This document shows positions 1 through 8,400 of a stretch of 32,491 nt of DNA, piece by piece. The position numbers and the translations under genes are program-made. The DNA is taken from the NCBI GenBank assembly GCA_905234775.1, contig CAJOJC010000003.1:1-32491 (forward strand), written 5' to 3'. Position 1 is the stretch's first letter; each line of letters opens with the position of its first letter. The DNA is from an uncultured Bacteroidales bacterium (GTDB lineage Bacteria; Bacteroidota; Bacteroidia; Bacteroidales; UBA932). Under the pieces are notes generated by a model. The model searched no databases. It was not told the origin of the DNA and saw only the letters and a program-made list of their open reading frames with translations.

Positions 1-192
1 CTCGGCCAGGCGACTGTCTATGCTCTAGCGACCGCAATCGGCTGGGGCATCGCTATGATCCTGTTTGCCGGTCTGCGCGAGCAACTTGCCGGCAACGACG
101 TGCCCAAGGCGTTCAAGGGCCTGCCGATCGCGCTCATCACAGCCGGCATCATGGCCCTGGCCTTCCTTGGTTTCACCGGAATTGGAAATTAA
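1..192 (+). CDS. rnfA: RnfA, electron transport complex subunit A (C-terminal part)
   Basis: This is the last 63 codons of an ORF that enters from the left edge. It encodes an integral membrane subunit of the Rnf complex, which couples ferredoxin:NAD+ electron transfer to ion pumping. The visible part has one membrane helix (about residues 5-23 of the fragment), a short polar loop with GLREQLAGNDVPKAF, and a last helix beginning PIALITAGIMALAFLGF. The loop and the P-I-A-L-I-T-A-G core are characteristic of the RnfA/NqrE C-terminus. RnfA is preferred over NqrE because rnfA usually ends the rnf operon in Bacteroidales and no nqrF follows. The next gene starts 4 nt after the stop, so it may be co-transcribed. 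Choosing between RnfA and NqrE really needs the upstream genes. Confidence 0.8.
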   Translation, partial: LGQATVYALATAIGWGIAMILFAGLREQLAGNDVPKAFKGLPIALITAGIMALAFLGFTGIGN

Positions 193-196
193 GCCT

Positions 197-670
197 ATGA
201 AGAAGATAGTCCTCGCAGCCCTCGCGTTGCTTCTTGTCAGTTTCACGCTTAGCGCTCAGCCCCGCGCATTCGGTGTCCGCTTCGGCGCCGGTCTGGAGAT
301 CAGTTATCAGCACAACCTGGGTTCCACTCATCAGGGCCCGAACTTCTTCGAGTTCGACGCCGGTGTGATGGGCTACACCGATTATCCCGGCTACAGACTC
401 TCCGCGATGTACGATTTCAACATCCTGAGTTTCCATTTCCTCGGAGGCGACTGGAATATGGCCCTCGGCCCCGGCGTCACGCTCGGAATGTACGAGAAAT
501 CCAAGTTTATGGGCGGTCTGGTGCTGCAGTATGGTTTGTCCTACGACTTTCCGACTATTCCTCTCTCCATCGGAATAGACACACGCCCCTGTTTCATTTT
601 CACGAACAAGGGCGCGGTAATGTCTTTCAAGGAGACTATCCCGATGGCCAGTCTCCGCTGGAAGTTCTGA
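197..670 (+). CDS. Small outer-membrane beta-barrel protein
   Basis: The 157-residue protein has a clear Sec signal peptide (MKKIVLAALALLLVSFTLSAQ). The mature part has alternating hydrophobic/aromatic strands rich in Gly, Tyr and Phe, and the last residue is Phe (LRWKF), the usual C-terminal signature for BAM-dependent outer-membrane insertion. I do not recognise a specific family; it resembles the generic outer-membrane beta-barrel proteins of Bacteroidales with about eight strands. The start at 197 is chosen because it begins the signal peptide; an in-frame extension upstream would run through rnfA. It sits 4 nt after rnfA and 2 nt before the nuclease gene, so all three may share a transcript. 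Function unknown. Confidence 0.75.
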   Translation: MKKIVLAALALLLVSFTLSAQPRAFGVRFGAGLEISYQHNLGSTHQGPNFFEFDAGVMGYTDYPGYRLSAMYDFNILSFHFLGGDWNMALGPGVTLGMYEKSKFMGGLVLQYGLSYDFPTIPLSIGIDTRPCFIFTNKGAVMSFKETIPMASLRWKF

Positions 671-672
671 GC

Positions 673-1545
673 ATGAAATCCAGAGGAGCATTGTCTTGTC
701 TTCTGGCAGCCCTTTTTATCTGTGGCTGCGAGGATTTCACGATGCCCCAGTTCGGACCGCTGGACAACAACAGCGCGGCTGACACCCTTTCTTCCGTAGC
801 CCCGGCTGACTCTCTTGTCCCGGTGGACACCCTTGTCCCCGTTGACACGCTGGTCCCGGTAGACCCGGTGGATCCTGTCGATCCGGTTGATACCGTCGTA
901 CAGACGGCCCTTCCCGGCTGGTATGAGCTTCCCGCGATTGCAGATGCGGACCGTGACGGTGTGGATGACAACGACGCTTCTTTGTACTACGCGTCGCATT
1001 CGTTCTCCATGAACAACAAGGAGTACCGTAACTATACTGTTTGCTTCAGCGCCGATTACCATTGTCCCGTGTGGGTGGCGGCACCAAGGCATTCTGTTTA
1101 TGAGCAGAAGAATGTAAAGCGCACCGACGCTTATGCGAAGGATCCTTCGATCCCGGCAGATATCCAGTACAACTCGAAGAGCACCGGGGGCGATTGCAAC
1201 AAAGGCCACATGTTGGGTTCGGCTGAGAGGCTTTGTTCGCGTGAGGCTAATGTCCAGGTCTTCTACTACACCAACATCGCTCCGCAGCTCTCTGCCGGTT
1301 TCAATACCGGAGGCGGCGGATGGAATATACTCGAGGACTGGGTGGACGGTCAGGTCTGCAGCGCATCCGAGCTCAAGTGCGTCGCATTTGTTCGCGCGCA
1401 TACTAACTCGCTTAAGGGCCAGAAGCCATCAAGCCGTGAGATGATGTCGGTTTCCGATCTGGAAAAGATAACGGGCTTCAGCTATTTTGCCAACGTGCCT
1501 AATGCGCCGAAAGATTCCTTCTCGGCTTCTGATTGGGGGCTATAG
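673..1545 (+). CDS. Secreted lipoprotein DNA/RNA non-specific endonuclease
   Basis: The 290-residue protein starts with a lipoprotein signal (lipobox ICGC, Cys19). Next comes a low-complexity linker of Val-Pro-Val-Asp-Thr and Asp-Pro-Val repeats at about residues 45-75, then a NUC1-type (Serratia nuclease family) domain. The catalytic segment reads NKGHM around residue 178, followed about 25 residues later by FYYTNIAPQ, whose Asn is the usual Mg2+ ligand. The protein ends in DWGL, typical of Bacteroidales members. It should cut DNA and RNA outside the inner membrane, anchored by lipid. The canonical Asp-Arg before Gly-His is here Asn-Lys, but the general-base His is present, so it is probably active. 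Its stop overlaps the stop of the convergent lactonase gene by 6 bp. Confidence 0.82.
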   Translation: MKSRGALSCLLAALFICGCEDFTMPQFGPLDNNSAADTLSSVAPADSLVPVDTLVPVDTLVPVDPVDPVDPVDTVVQTALPGWYELPAIADADRDGVDDNDASLYYASHSFSMNNKEYRNYTVCFSADYHCPVWVAAPRHSVYEQKNVKRTDAYAKDPSIPADIQYNSKSTGGDCNKGHMLGSAERLCSREANVQVFYYTNIAPQLSAGFNTGGGGWNILEDWVDGQVCSASELKCVAFVRAHTNSLKGQKPSSREMMSVSDLEKITGFSYFANVPNAPKDSFSASDWGL

Positions 1546-2448
1546 ACTTACAAACTGAACGCAAACGGGCGCTCCGACCTCGATGGCTTTGCCGGCAGGG
1601 GACAGGGCGCCTGAGTTTTTGTCTATGGTGTAGATCTTGATGGCATTCGAGTCGCGGCAGGCGCAGAGGAGATATCTGCCGTCGGGAGAGATGGCGAAGT
1701 TGCGGGGGTGAGTGCCGGTGGGTTGGAAGCCGGTTCTGGTGACCTTGCCACTGGCGGGGTCGACGCTGAAGATGGCGATGCCGTCTTCTTTGAGCCTGTG
1801 GCTGGTGTAGAGGAAACGTCCGTCGGGAGAGAGAGCGGCGCAGTGCATGTGGGCAGGGTCGCTCCCGAGCGATGTGCCAAGGAGCGCGTGGGTATACTCG
1901 ATTCCGGTGCTGTACCATTGGGTGCAGGCGATAAGGCCTTCATTGGTATCGGCAGCGAAAGCGGTGACAGATCCGCCGGTGTAGTTGGAGGTGATAAGGA
2001 CGTCGTAAGGCTTTTGTTCCGTTGCCCCGGTGGTGATTCCTGCCGGGATCAGGAGAATGTTGCAAGGGTCTTCTCCCGAAACTTCATTTTGGGGAATGGG
2101 GATGGTGTTGATGAGTTCGATCGAGTCTGAGGCGAGTCTGAACGCACTCACCGCCTGCCTGCCGTCGTTGTACTCGTTGACTGTGTATGCCCTGGTTCCG
2201 TCGGGGCTGGCGACTACGAATGAAGGATTGCCTGAACTTGCAACGCCCAGAAGTTTTGTGTCGGCTGTTTCCGGGTCGTACGAGTAGAGGTAAACCCCTT
2301 GGGCCGTGGTATTTTCGGTGTATGTGCCCACAAGCAGGCGGAGATGCTCTTGTGGTGTCTCGCTCTGCTGAGTCTGAGCCTGAGCCGCTGCCTGGATCAT
2401 CCCCGACGCCACACACAATGCAAGTATGGTAGTAATCTGCTTTTTCAT
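1540..2448 (-). CDS. Lactonase family beta-propeller protein (6-phosphogluconolactonase/YbhE type)
   Basis: This 302-residue exported protein has a signal peptide (MKKQITTILALCVASGMIQAAAQAQ). The body shows the seven-bladed propeller pattern of the Pgl/YbhE (COG2706) lactonase family: LLVGTYTE near the N-terminus, NPSFVVASPDGTRAYTVNE, DPAHMHCAALSPDGRFLYTSH, HPRNFAISPDGRYLLCACRDSN, and an end of VCVQF. Family members hydrolyse sugar lactones; the secretion signal argues for a periplasmic or surface role rather than the cytosolic pentose-phosphate step. The ATG at 2448 is chosen over a GTG one codon upstream. A -7 box TATCTTTG at 2453-2460 ends only 4 nt before the ATG, so the transcript is probably leaderless. 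At about 300 residues it is shorter than many relatives (350-380), but both ends look intact. Confidence 0.8.
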   Translation of the reverse strand: MKKQITTILALCVASGMIQAAAQAQTQQSETPQEHLRLLVGTYTENTTAQGVYLYSYDPETADTKLLGVASSGNPSFVVASPDGTRAYTVNEYNDGRQAVSAFRLASDSIELINTIPIPQNEVSGEDPCNILLIPAGITTGATEQKPYDVLITSNYTGGSVTAFAADTNEGLIACTQWYSTGIEYTHALLGTSLGSDPAHMHCAALSPDGRFLYTSHRLKEDGIAIFSVDPASGKVTRTGFQPTGTHPRNFAISPDGRYLLCACRDSNAIKIYTIDKNSGALSPAGKAIEVGAPVCVQFVSL

Positions 2449-2452
2449 CACC

Positions 2453-2460
2453 CAAAGATA
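2453..2460 (-). promoter_or_regulatory. -7 box of the lactonase gene
   Basis: On the minus strand this reads TATCTTTG, an exact match to the Bacteroidota sigma-ABfr -7 consensus TAnnTTTG. It ends 4 nt before the ATG at 2448, leaving no room for a ribosome binding site. Confidence 0.6.
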
Positions 2461-2516
2461 CCAATAAAAGCGGGGAAGAAATTCACGATAGAAAAAGGAA
2501 AAAAGGAAAAAAGAAG

Positions 2517-2590
2517 TGATCCCGGCGCGACTCGAACGCGCGACCCACAGCTTAGAAGGCTGTTGCTCTATCCAACTGAGCTACGGGACC
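2517..2590 (-). tRNA. tRNA-Arg (anticodon TCT)
   Basis: The minus strand folds into a complete cloverleaf of 74 nt. The acceptor stem GGTCCCG pairs with CGGGATC (one G-U), the D stem is GCTC/GAGC with loop AGTTGGATA, the anticodon stem ACAGC/GCTGT encloses CTTCTAA with anticodon TCT, and the T arm is GCGCG-TTCGAGT-CGCGC. The discriminator base is A, and CCA is not encoded. A T-rich run on the minus strand just downstream (2489-2515) may help termination. A -7 box TATATTTG lies at 2607-2614, 16 nt upstream of the mature 5' end. Confidence 0.96.
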
Positions 2591-2606
2591 ATCCTAAATA
2601 GGACCG

Positions 2607-2614
2607 CAAATATA
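2607..2614 (-). promoter_or_regulatory. -7 box of tRNA-Arg promoter
   Basis: TATATTTG on the minus strand matches TAnnTTTG and precedes the tRNA by 16 nt. It lies back to back with the nfnA -7 box at 2637-2644, so the two divergent promoters overlap. Confidence 0.55.
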
Positions 2615-2636
2615 AGGCTTTTTTTCAATAAATGTT

Positions 2637-2644
2637 TATCTTTG
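2637..2644 (+). promoter_or_regulatory. -7 box of the nfnAB operon
   Basis: TATCTTTG matches TAnnTTTG and ends 9 nt before the nfnA ATG at 2654. With a start site 4-6 nt after the box, the 5' leader would be only a few nucleotides. Confidence 0.6.
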
Positions 2645-2653
2645 CCGCTTGCT

Positions 2654-3502
2654 ATGTATACAATCTTGTCCAAAGACATGTTGACCCCAACCATCTGCAG
2701 GATGGTGGTCAGCGCACCAAGGATTGCAAAATCCGCTAAACCTGGTCAGTTCCTCATCGTCAGGAACGACGAAAAAGGAGAACGAGTCCCCCTTACTATA
2801 AGTGATTACGATGCCGACAAAGGCACTGTGACCATTGTTACCCAAAAGATCGGCGTGTCGAGCGCAGAGATTATTGCCCGCGAGCCCGGCGAAGAATTCA
2901 CCGACGTCGTGGGACCTCTTGGCCGCGCATCGGAACTGTGCGATCTGCCTGATGAAGAACTGGCAAAACTGAGCATAGTCTTTATCGCAGGAGGCGTGGG
3001 AACAGCCCCTGTTTACCCTCAGGCCAAGTGGCTCAAAGAGCACGGCGCCCATGTAGAGGTGATTATCGGCGCCCGAAATGAAAGTCTCCTTATCTATAAA
3101 GAGGAGATGGCGAAGGTTTGCGACGAACTTCATCTCTGTACAGACGATGGTTCGTTCGGCTTCAAGGGGGTCGGTACGGCGATGCTCGAGAAACTCGTCG
3201 CCGAAGGCCGTCATTTCGACCGCTGTATTGCAATCGGCCCTATGATTATGATGAAATTCAGCACGCTCACATGCATCAAGCTTGGAATCCCCGTCACGGT
3301 GAGCCTTAATACCCTCATGGTGGATGGTACCGGTATGTGCGGAGCATGCAGGGTCAGTGTGGGCGGCAAGATGAAATTCGCTTGTGTCGACGGCCCCGAG
3401 TTCGATGGTGCATTAGTTGATTTCGATGAAGCGATGCGCCGTCAGGGCCAGTATAAACAGGAAGAAACTGAGGATAAAGAAAAATTCGGATTCGCACTAT
3501 GA
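2654..3502 (+). CDS. nfnA: NfnA, electron-bifurcating transhydrogenase small subunit (FAD, NAD(H), [2Fe-2S])
   Basis: This 282-residue protein is the small subunit of NADH-dependent ferredoxin:NADP+ oxidoreductase, also annotated as sulfide dehydrogenase subunit B. It has an N-terminal ferredoxin-reductase-like beta-barrel (GQFLIVRNDEKGERVPLTI, about residues 31-49, FAD side) and a nucleotide-binding fold with GGVGTAPVYPQAKWL near 113. A C-terminal [2Fe-2S] site has Asp224, Cys229, Cys232 and Cys244 (MVDGTGMCGACRV, then FACVDGPEFDG). That arrangement fits the Asp plus three-Cys cluster ligation described for NfnA. The start at 2654 matches the family N-terminus and follows a -7 box closely; the open frame upstream runs through the tRNA. 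Its stop overlaps the nfnB start by 4 nt (ATGA), indicating translational coupling. Confidence 0.9.
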   Translation: MYTILSKDMLTPTICRMVVSAPRIAKSAKPGQFLIVRNDEKGERVPLTISDYDADKGTVTIVTQKIGVSSAEIIAREPGEEFTDVVGPLGRASELCDLPDEELAKLSIVFIAGGVGTAPVYPQAKWLKEHGAHVEVIIGARNESLLIYKEEMAKVCDELHLCTDDGSFGFKGVGTAMLEKLVAEGRHFDRCIAIGPMIMMKFSTLTCIKLGIPVTVSLNTLMVDGTGMCGACRVSVGGKMKFACVDGPEFDGALVDFDEAMRRQGQYKQEETEDKEKFGFAL

Positions 3503-4881
3503 TGACACCCAGGACTAAAGTACGCGAGCAGGACCCTAAAGTGAGGGCCTGCAATTTTGAGGAAGTAAGCCTCGGTTTTAATCTTGAAGAAGCAGTCCAG
3601 GAGGCATCGCGCTGCCTTCACTGCAAGAATCCCCGTTGCGTGGCCGCATGCCCCGTGGGTATAGACATCCCCGGCTTTATCGCCAAAATCAAGGAAGGCG
3701 AGATCAAGGATGCCGCAGATATTATTGCAAAGGACTCATCGCTGCCTGCAGTGTGCGGACGCGTGTGCCCTCAGGAGACTCAGTGCGAAGGAAGTTGTAT
3801 ACTTGGCATCAAGGGCGAGAGCGTTGCTATCGGTAACCTTGAGCGCTTTACCGCTGACTGGAGCCGCGAGAATGGCTACAGCGCAGGCGCGTCTGTCGAG
3901 AAGGTCGGCAATGGCGAGAAAGTCGCCGTCATCGGCTCCGGCCCTGCAGGTCTCGCATGTGCGAGCGACCTTGCTAAATGGGGCTACGACGTGACCATCT
4001 TCGAAGCTCTCCACAAAGTAGGCGGAGTCTTGGCCTACGGAATCCCCGAGTTTCGTCTTCCCAAGGATACGGTCCTTCAGCATGAAATCGGAGAGGTCCT
4101 TAAACTCGGAGTGAAGATCGAGACGGATGTTATCATCGGCCGCACACTCACTATCGATCAGCTGCTTGACGAAGAAGGCTTCAAGGCTGTGTTTGTCGGT
4201 ACAGGTGCCGGTCTTCCCAAGTTCATGGGTATCCCCGGTGAGAATCTCAACGGAGTATTCTCTGCCAACGAATTCCTTACCCGTAATAATCTCATGAAGG
4301 CCTTCCGCAGCGACTATCTTACTCCTATCCATGCCGGCAAGAAGGTCTGCGTGGTGGGAGGCGGCAATGTCGCTATGGATGCTGCACGCACCGCGCTCCG
4401 CCTCGGGGCAGAGGTTCATATCATCTACCGCCGAACAGAGGTCGAGCTTCCCGCACGCCGAGAAGAAGTCCACCATGCAAGGCAGGAAGGAATCATTTTC
4501 GATATGCTCACCAACCCTGTGGAGGTCATCGGAAACGAAAAGGGCTGGGTCAAATCTATAAAGTGCATAAAGATGGAGCTGGGTGAGCCTGATGAAAGCG
4601 GCCGCCGCTCTCCTGTGCCTATCCCCGGTTCGGAATTTGAGATTGAGACCGACACGGTAATCATGGCGCTCGGCACTTCGCCCAATCCGTTGATCGCCTC
4701 GACCACACATGGTCTCGAGACGACACGGCGCGGCGGGCTCGTCGCAGACGAGCGCGGCGAAACCACCCGTGAGGGTGTGTTCGCCGGCGGTGACGCCGTC
4801 ACCGGCGCCGCCACCGTAATCCTTGCCATGGGAGCCGGCCGCAAGGCCGCAGCCGCGATAAGGGAATATCTGACAGCATAA
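3499..4881 (+). CDS. nfnB: NfnB, electron-bifurcating transhydrogenase large subunit (GltD-like)
   Basis: The 460-residue protein is related to the glutamate synthase small subunit. Two N-terminal 4Fe-4S sites are visible: Cys39, Cys42, Cys47 and Cys51 (CLHCKNPRCVAACPVG), and Cys86, Cys90, Cys96 and Cys100. An FAD-binding GSGPAGLACASDLAKWGYDV follows around residue 146, and a second dinucleotide fold GGGNVAMDAARTALRLGA, for NADPH, around 287. The C-terminal GGDAVTGAATVILAMGAGRKAA is the closing FAD contact of the family. Some databases call this NADPH-dependent glutamate synthase, but the adjacent, overlapping nfnA and the lack of a glutamate synthase large subunit support the Nfn assignment. 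With NfnA it would couple NADPH oxidation to reduction of NAD+ and ferredoxin, or the reverse, in the cytoplasm. Confidence 0.9.
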   Translation: MMTPRTKVREQDPKVRACNFEEVSLGFNLEEAVQEASRCLHCKNPRCVAACPVGIDIPGFIAKIKEGEIKDAADIIAKDSSLPAVCGRVCPQETQCEGSCILGIKGESVAIGNLERFTADWSRENGYSAGASVEKVGNGEKVAVIGSGPAGLACASDLAKWGYDVTIFEALHKVGGVLAYGIPEFRLPKDTVLQHEIGEVLKLGVKIETDVIIGRTLTIDQLLDEEGFKAVFVGTGAGLPKFMGIPGENLNGVFSANEFLTRNNLMKAFRSDYLTPIHAGKKVCVVGGGNVAMDAARTALRLGAEVHIIYRRTEVELPARREEVHHARQEGIIFDMLTNPVEVIGNEKGWVKSIKCIKMELGEPDESGRRSPVPIPGSEFEIETDTVIMALGTSPNPLIASTTHGLETTRRGGLVADERGETTREGVFAGGDAVTGAATVILAMGAGRKAAAAIREYLTA

Positions 4882-5450
4882 TGAAAATTTATATTCTAGC
4901 AGCGGCGGTTTTGCTCTTGGCAGCTTGTGCCGGACATTCGCCCGAGTCCGGGCAGCAGACTATGACTGTTCTGCATCAGGAGCCTGCCATCCCTGAAGGC
5001 TTTACAGGGGCGAGAACCAACTATTATCCCGGAGGACAGGTGGAATCAACCGCCGAATTTGAGGACGGGGTACTTTGCGGGATTGTTACCGGGTACTACG
5101 AGAACGGAATAATCCGCTACCAATACACGGAACGCGGCGGCCGCAGGGAGGGTCCGATGACTGTCTATTACCGGGATGGCGGCATCAGGCTCAAATACGA
5201 TTATATCGAAGGCACCGCCTCAGGAAACATCTATTCTTACTATTCTGACGGGCAGACCCAGTCGGAAGTCCTGATAGACAAAACTCTGGAACGTTCCGAT
5301 GTCACCTTCTACTATGAAAACGGCACAGTCTCGGAAAAATACTCTCTTTGGAACGGGCTGCCGGACGGAGAGTATGTTTCTTACTTCGACGACGGTTCGG
5401 TAAGGCGCAGGGTGCTTTACCGCAAAGGAGTCATCCTGGAAGAGCGTTAA
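4881..5450 (+). CDS. YwqK/MORN-repeat lipoprotein
   Basis: This 189-residue protein has a lipoprotein signal peptide (lipobox LAAC, Cys16). The rest is a row of about six repeats of some 23 residues with the pattern YYxxGxxxxxxxYxxG (for example NYYPGGQVESTAEF, GYYENGIIRYQYTE, VYYRDGGIRLKYDY). These are MORN/YwqK-type repeats. Databases often label the family a toxin-antitoxin antitoxin, but no toxin gene is adjacent and the lipid anchor points to an envelope protein. The start ATG shares its A with the nfnB stop (TAATG). The stop overlaps the stop of the convergent regulator gene by 2 bp. Function unknown. Confidence 0.78.
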   Translation: MKIYILAAAVLLLAACAGHSPESGQQTMTVLHQEPAIPEGFTGARTNYYPGGQVESTAEFEDGVLCGIVTGYYENGIIRYQYTERGGRREGPMTVYYRDGGIRLKYDYIEGTASGNIYSYYSDGQTQSEVLIDKTLERSDVTFYYENGTVSEKYSLWNGLPDGEYVSYFDDGSVRRRVLYRKGVILEER

Positions 5451-8400
5451 GCGCCATATTTGCTCGGAGATACCCCGAACTGTTTCTTGAATGCCTTCGA
5501 AAAATGGGGCAGAGTGTTGAAGCCCGTCCTCACGGCAATCTCCGAGACGTTAAGTTTGCCTTCCGACAGCATCTTCGCCGCCATATTGAGCTTATACTGC
5601 ATAAAGAACTCGCTTGGAGTCTTTCCGGTAAGTCCCTTGATCTTGTAATAGAACTTGGTGCGCGACATCTTCAGCATCTCCGTAAGGCGTGAGATGTCGA
5701 GATCTTCGTTTTCAAGCTCTTTCTCCATCAGCGAATACAGTTCGTCCATAAATGCGCGGTCGCGGGCGGATAGCGATTCGACTTCGCTGCTCTCGGTGGC
5801 GGAATTGATCAGACCGCGCACTCTCTGCCGGTTTTCGATCTGTGATCTGACCAGCGCTTTGAGATAGTCGGGATCGAAAGGTTTGGTCACATAAGCGTCG
5901 GCTCCGGAGTCGAGGCCGTGGACCTGTTGTTGGACAGTGCCCATGGCGGTAACCAGAATGACGGGGATATGGCACAGTTGCAGATTGGATTTCAGCTCTG
6001 AGCACAGGTCGAATCCGCTCTTTCCGGGCATTGCGACATCGCTCAGCACTATGTCCGGAGCCTGCTCGGAGGCTATCTTCATCGCCTCGTCTGCACTATA
6101 TGCCCAAAGAACCTTGTATCTGGCGGCGAACAGGGCTTGAAGGTAGCGTATGATGTCAGGGTCGTCGTCGACCGCGAGCAAAACGGGCAAACCATCCTGA
6201 GAACTTATGATTTCCTCGCCGGTGGTGGTCTCAATAGGATATTCTCCGCTTACGGGGGGTTCCCTGACGGCCCGCTCCGAAGTGCTGTAAGACGACTCAT
6301 CTGCGGGGATAAGCAGGGTGAAAACGGATCCGGGACCGTCTTCCCGTCCTCCCGCACGCAGCTCGCCGTGGTGGATTGTCGCCAGGCTCCGTGAGTAGAA
6401 CAGCCCGATCCCCGTGCCGTAGTTGTACCGTCCTTTGTTGCCGTTGTCCAGTTGATAATAACGGTCGAAAATCTTCTCCCGTTGATCTTCAGGTATGCCG
6501 GGGCCGGTGTCCGATACGGAAACCTTGACGAAATGCTCTCCCTCCCTGTAGATTTCGTCAAGTTCGACGGCGACATTGCCCCCTGCAGGAGTAAACTTCA
6601 AAGCGTTGGACAGCAGATTGGTGAGTATCTTCTCCACCTTGTCCTTGTCGAACCAGACGCGAAGGGGGTATTCGAGGCCCCTGAGGTCCATTGCGATGCC
6701 AAGTGATTTGGCATTCAGAGTGAAAATCTCAGCAGTGTCATTGATTACAGGAACTATGTCCGCCTTGGACACTTTTAGGGTAAGAGTAGAGTTCTCAATC
6801 TTACCCAGATCCATCAGCTGTCCGGCCAGCGAGAGCATACGTGAGACGCTTCGCTGGACAATCGAAACGAGGTGGCGGTCTTCGCCTGAGAGCCGTCCGC
6901 TTCTGGAGAGTTCCGAGATCGGGCCGGAAATCATCGTCAGAGGTGTACGGAATTCGTGGGAAATGTTGGAGAAGAAGGTCATATTCATACTGTTGACCCT
7001 GGCTTCCTGCTCTTTTGCTGCCTGCGCTTCCTTCACCGCATCTTTCTCCTGAAGGATACGCCTTCTTAAGCGGAATACCGTCCATACAATGAGCAAAAGC
7101 GCCAAAGCATACAGAATTTTTGCCTCCCAGGACAGCCAAGGCGACGGACTGACCTTCACCGGTATGCTGTTTTCCATATACTTGTCATGGAAGGGATGGA
7201 GATGATACCTCACCCTGAGAGTATACCTGCCTGCGGGGACATTGGAGAAATACGCCTCGCGTGCACCTCCGGCCTCCACCCATTCCTTGTTGAATCCGTC
7301 CAGTCTGTAACTGTACCGGACGCGGCTTATGTTGCGGTAGTCCGGAGCGGCGAAAGAAACGCCGAAAGAGTTGCTCCTGTGGTCCAGGCGTATTTGAGGA
7401 CGGGCGGAAAGTGCGGTGCTGAGCGTCCTGTTACCGGGACGGACAATCTGGTTGTGGACCTTGAGGTCTTCAAAGACGGGAGTTACGCCTGCTTGGACTT
7501 GGGGCTCGGAAGGGTCCACCAGGGACAGTCCGTGCGGGCCGCCGAACGCGAGCAGACCACCCGGTAAAGAAGCGGACGAGCGTTCGTGGAACAATTCGGC
7601 CTCCCTCCCTGTGGCGGAGATGAAAGCCACGTAACTGCTGTCGGAGGGATCATATATCGCGAGTCCATTGCCGGTACCCGCCCAGATGCGCCCCGAGGAA
7701 TCTTCCTCGATCGAGACTATATCGCTTTCCGAGGACCCGCTTACCTTGCTGATTGTCCTTTCCGTCGGATTATACTTCAGGAGTCCGCCATAGCGTGTGC
7801 CAATCCAGATATTGCCCCCGTGGTCGGAATGGAAGGCAGTCGGCTCGAAGAGGCCGCTGCCGGAGGATGCTGTTTCCTGGGGGATAGCCAGCGTGTGTGC
7901 CTGGTGGGTATGGACATTCAGAATTGCGAGCTGGTTGTCGTATGCGCCTACGAGGATATTGTCTCCCAGAAGGCAGAGGCAGTTGATGAAAGTCGTGCGG
8001 AACGGATATATCTGTATGCGGTCATAACTGTCGCTTCCGGGCTGGAAATGCATCAGGAACTCGTTTCGCGTGCCGACCCAGATGCCTCCGGCAGCATCCT
8101 CAAGCATGACTCTGGGATAGAAGGCCGGGTAAGCGGACTTGAGTCGGACTATACCTCCATCGTAGGCACACCTGAGCAACCTCTGCTGATTGGGGAGCGA
8201 CAGCCACAGATCTCCGTTGCTTGCCGCGAAAACGAGAGGCTCGTTGAGCTGGAGATAGTCCGTGTCACCCTCACCGCTGACTGCTGAAATGTCGGGGTGT
8301 TCTACCAATCCTGTTGACGGGTCATAGAGGTAGAGCCCGTCGTGGCGGGTAAAAAGCCACAGGCGGCCGTCAGCGGCCGTGCTCATCGAAACCACGGACT

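Noticed and set aside
2516..2653. Upstream extension of nfnA
   Set aside because: The extended frame runs through tRNA-Arg on the opposite strand and across the -7 box; family N-terminus begins at 2654.
4881..5450. Toxin-antitoxin module based on the YwqK label
   Set aside because: No toxin gene is adjacent and the protein is a lipoprotein; the label comes from the repeat family only.
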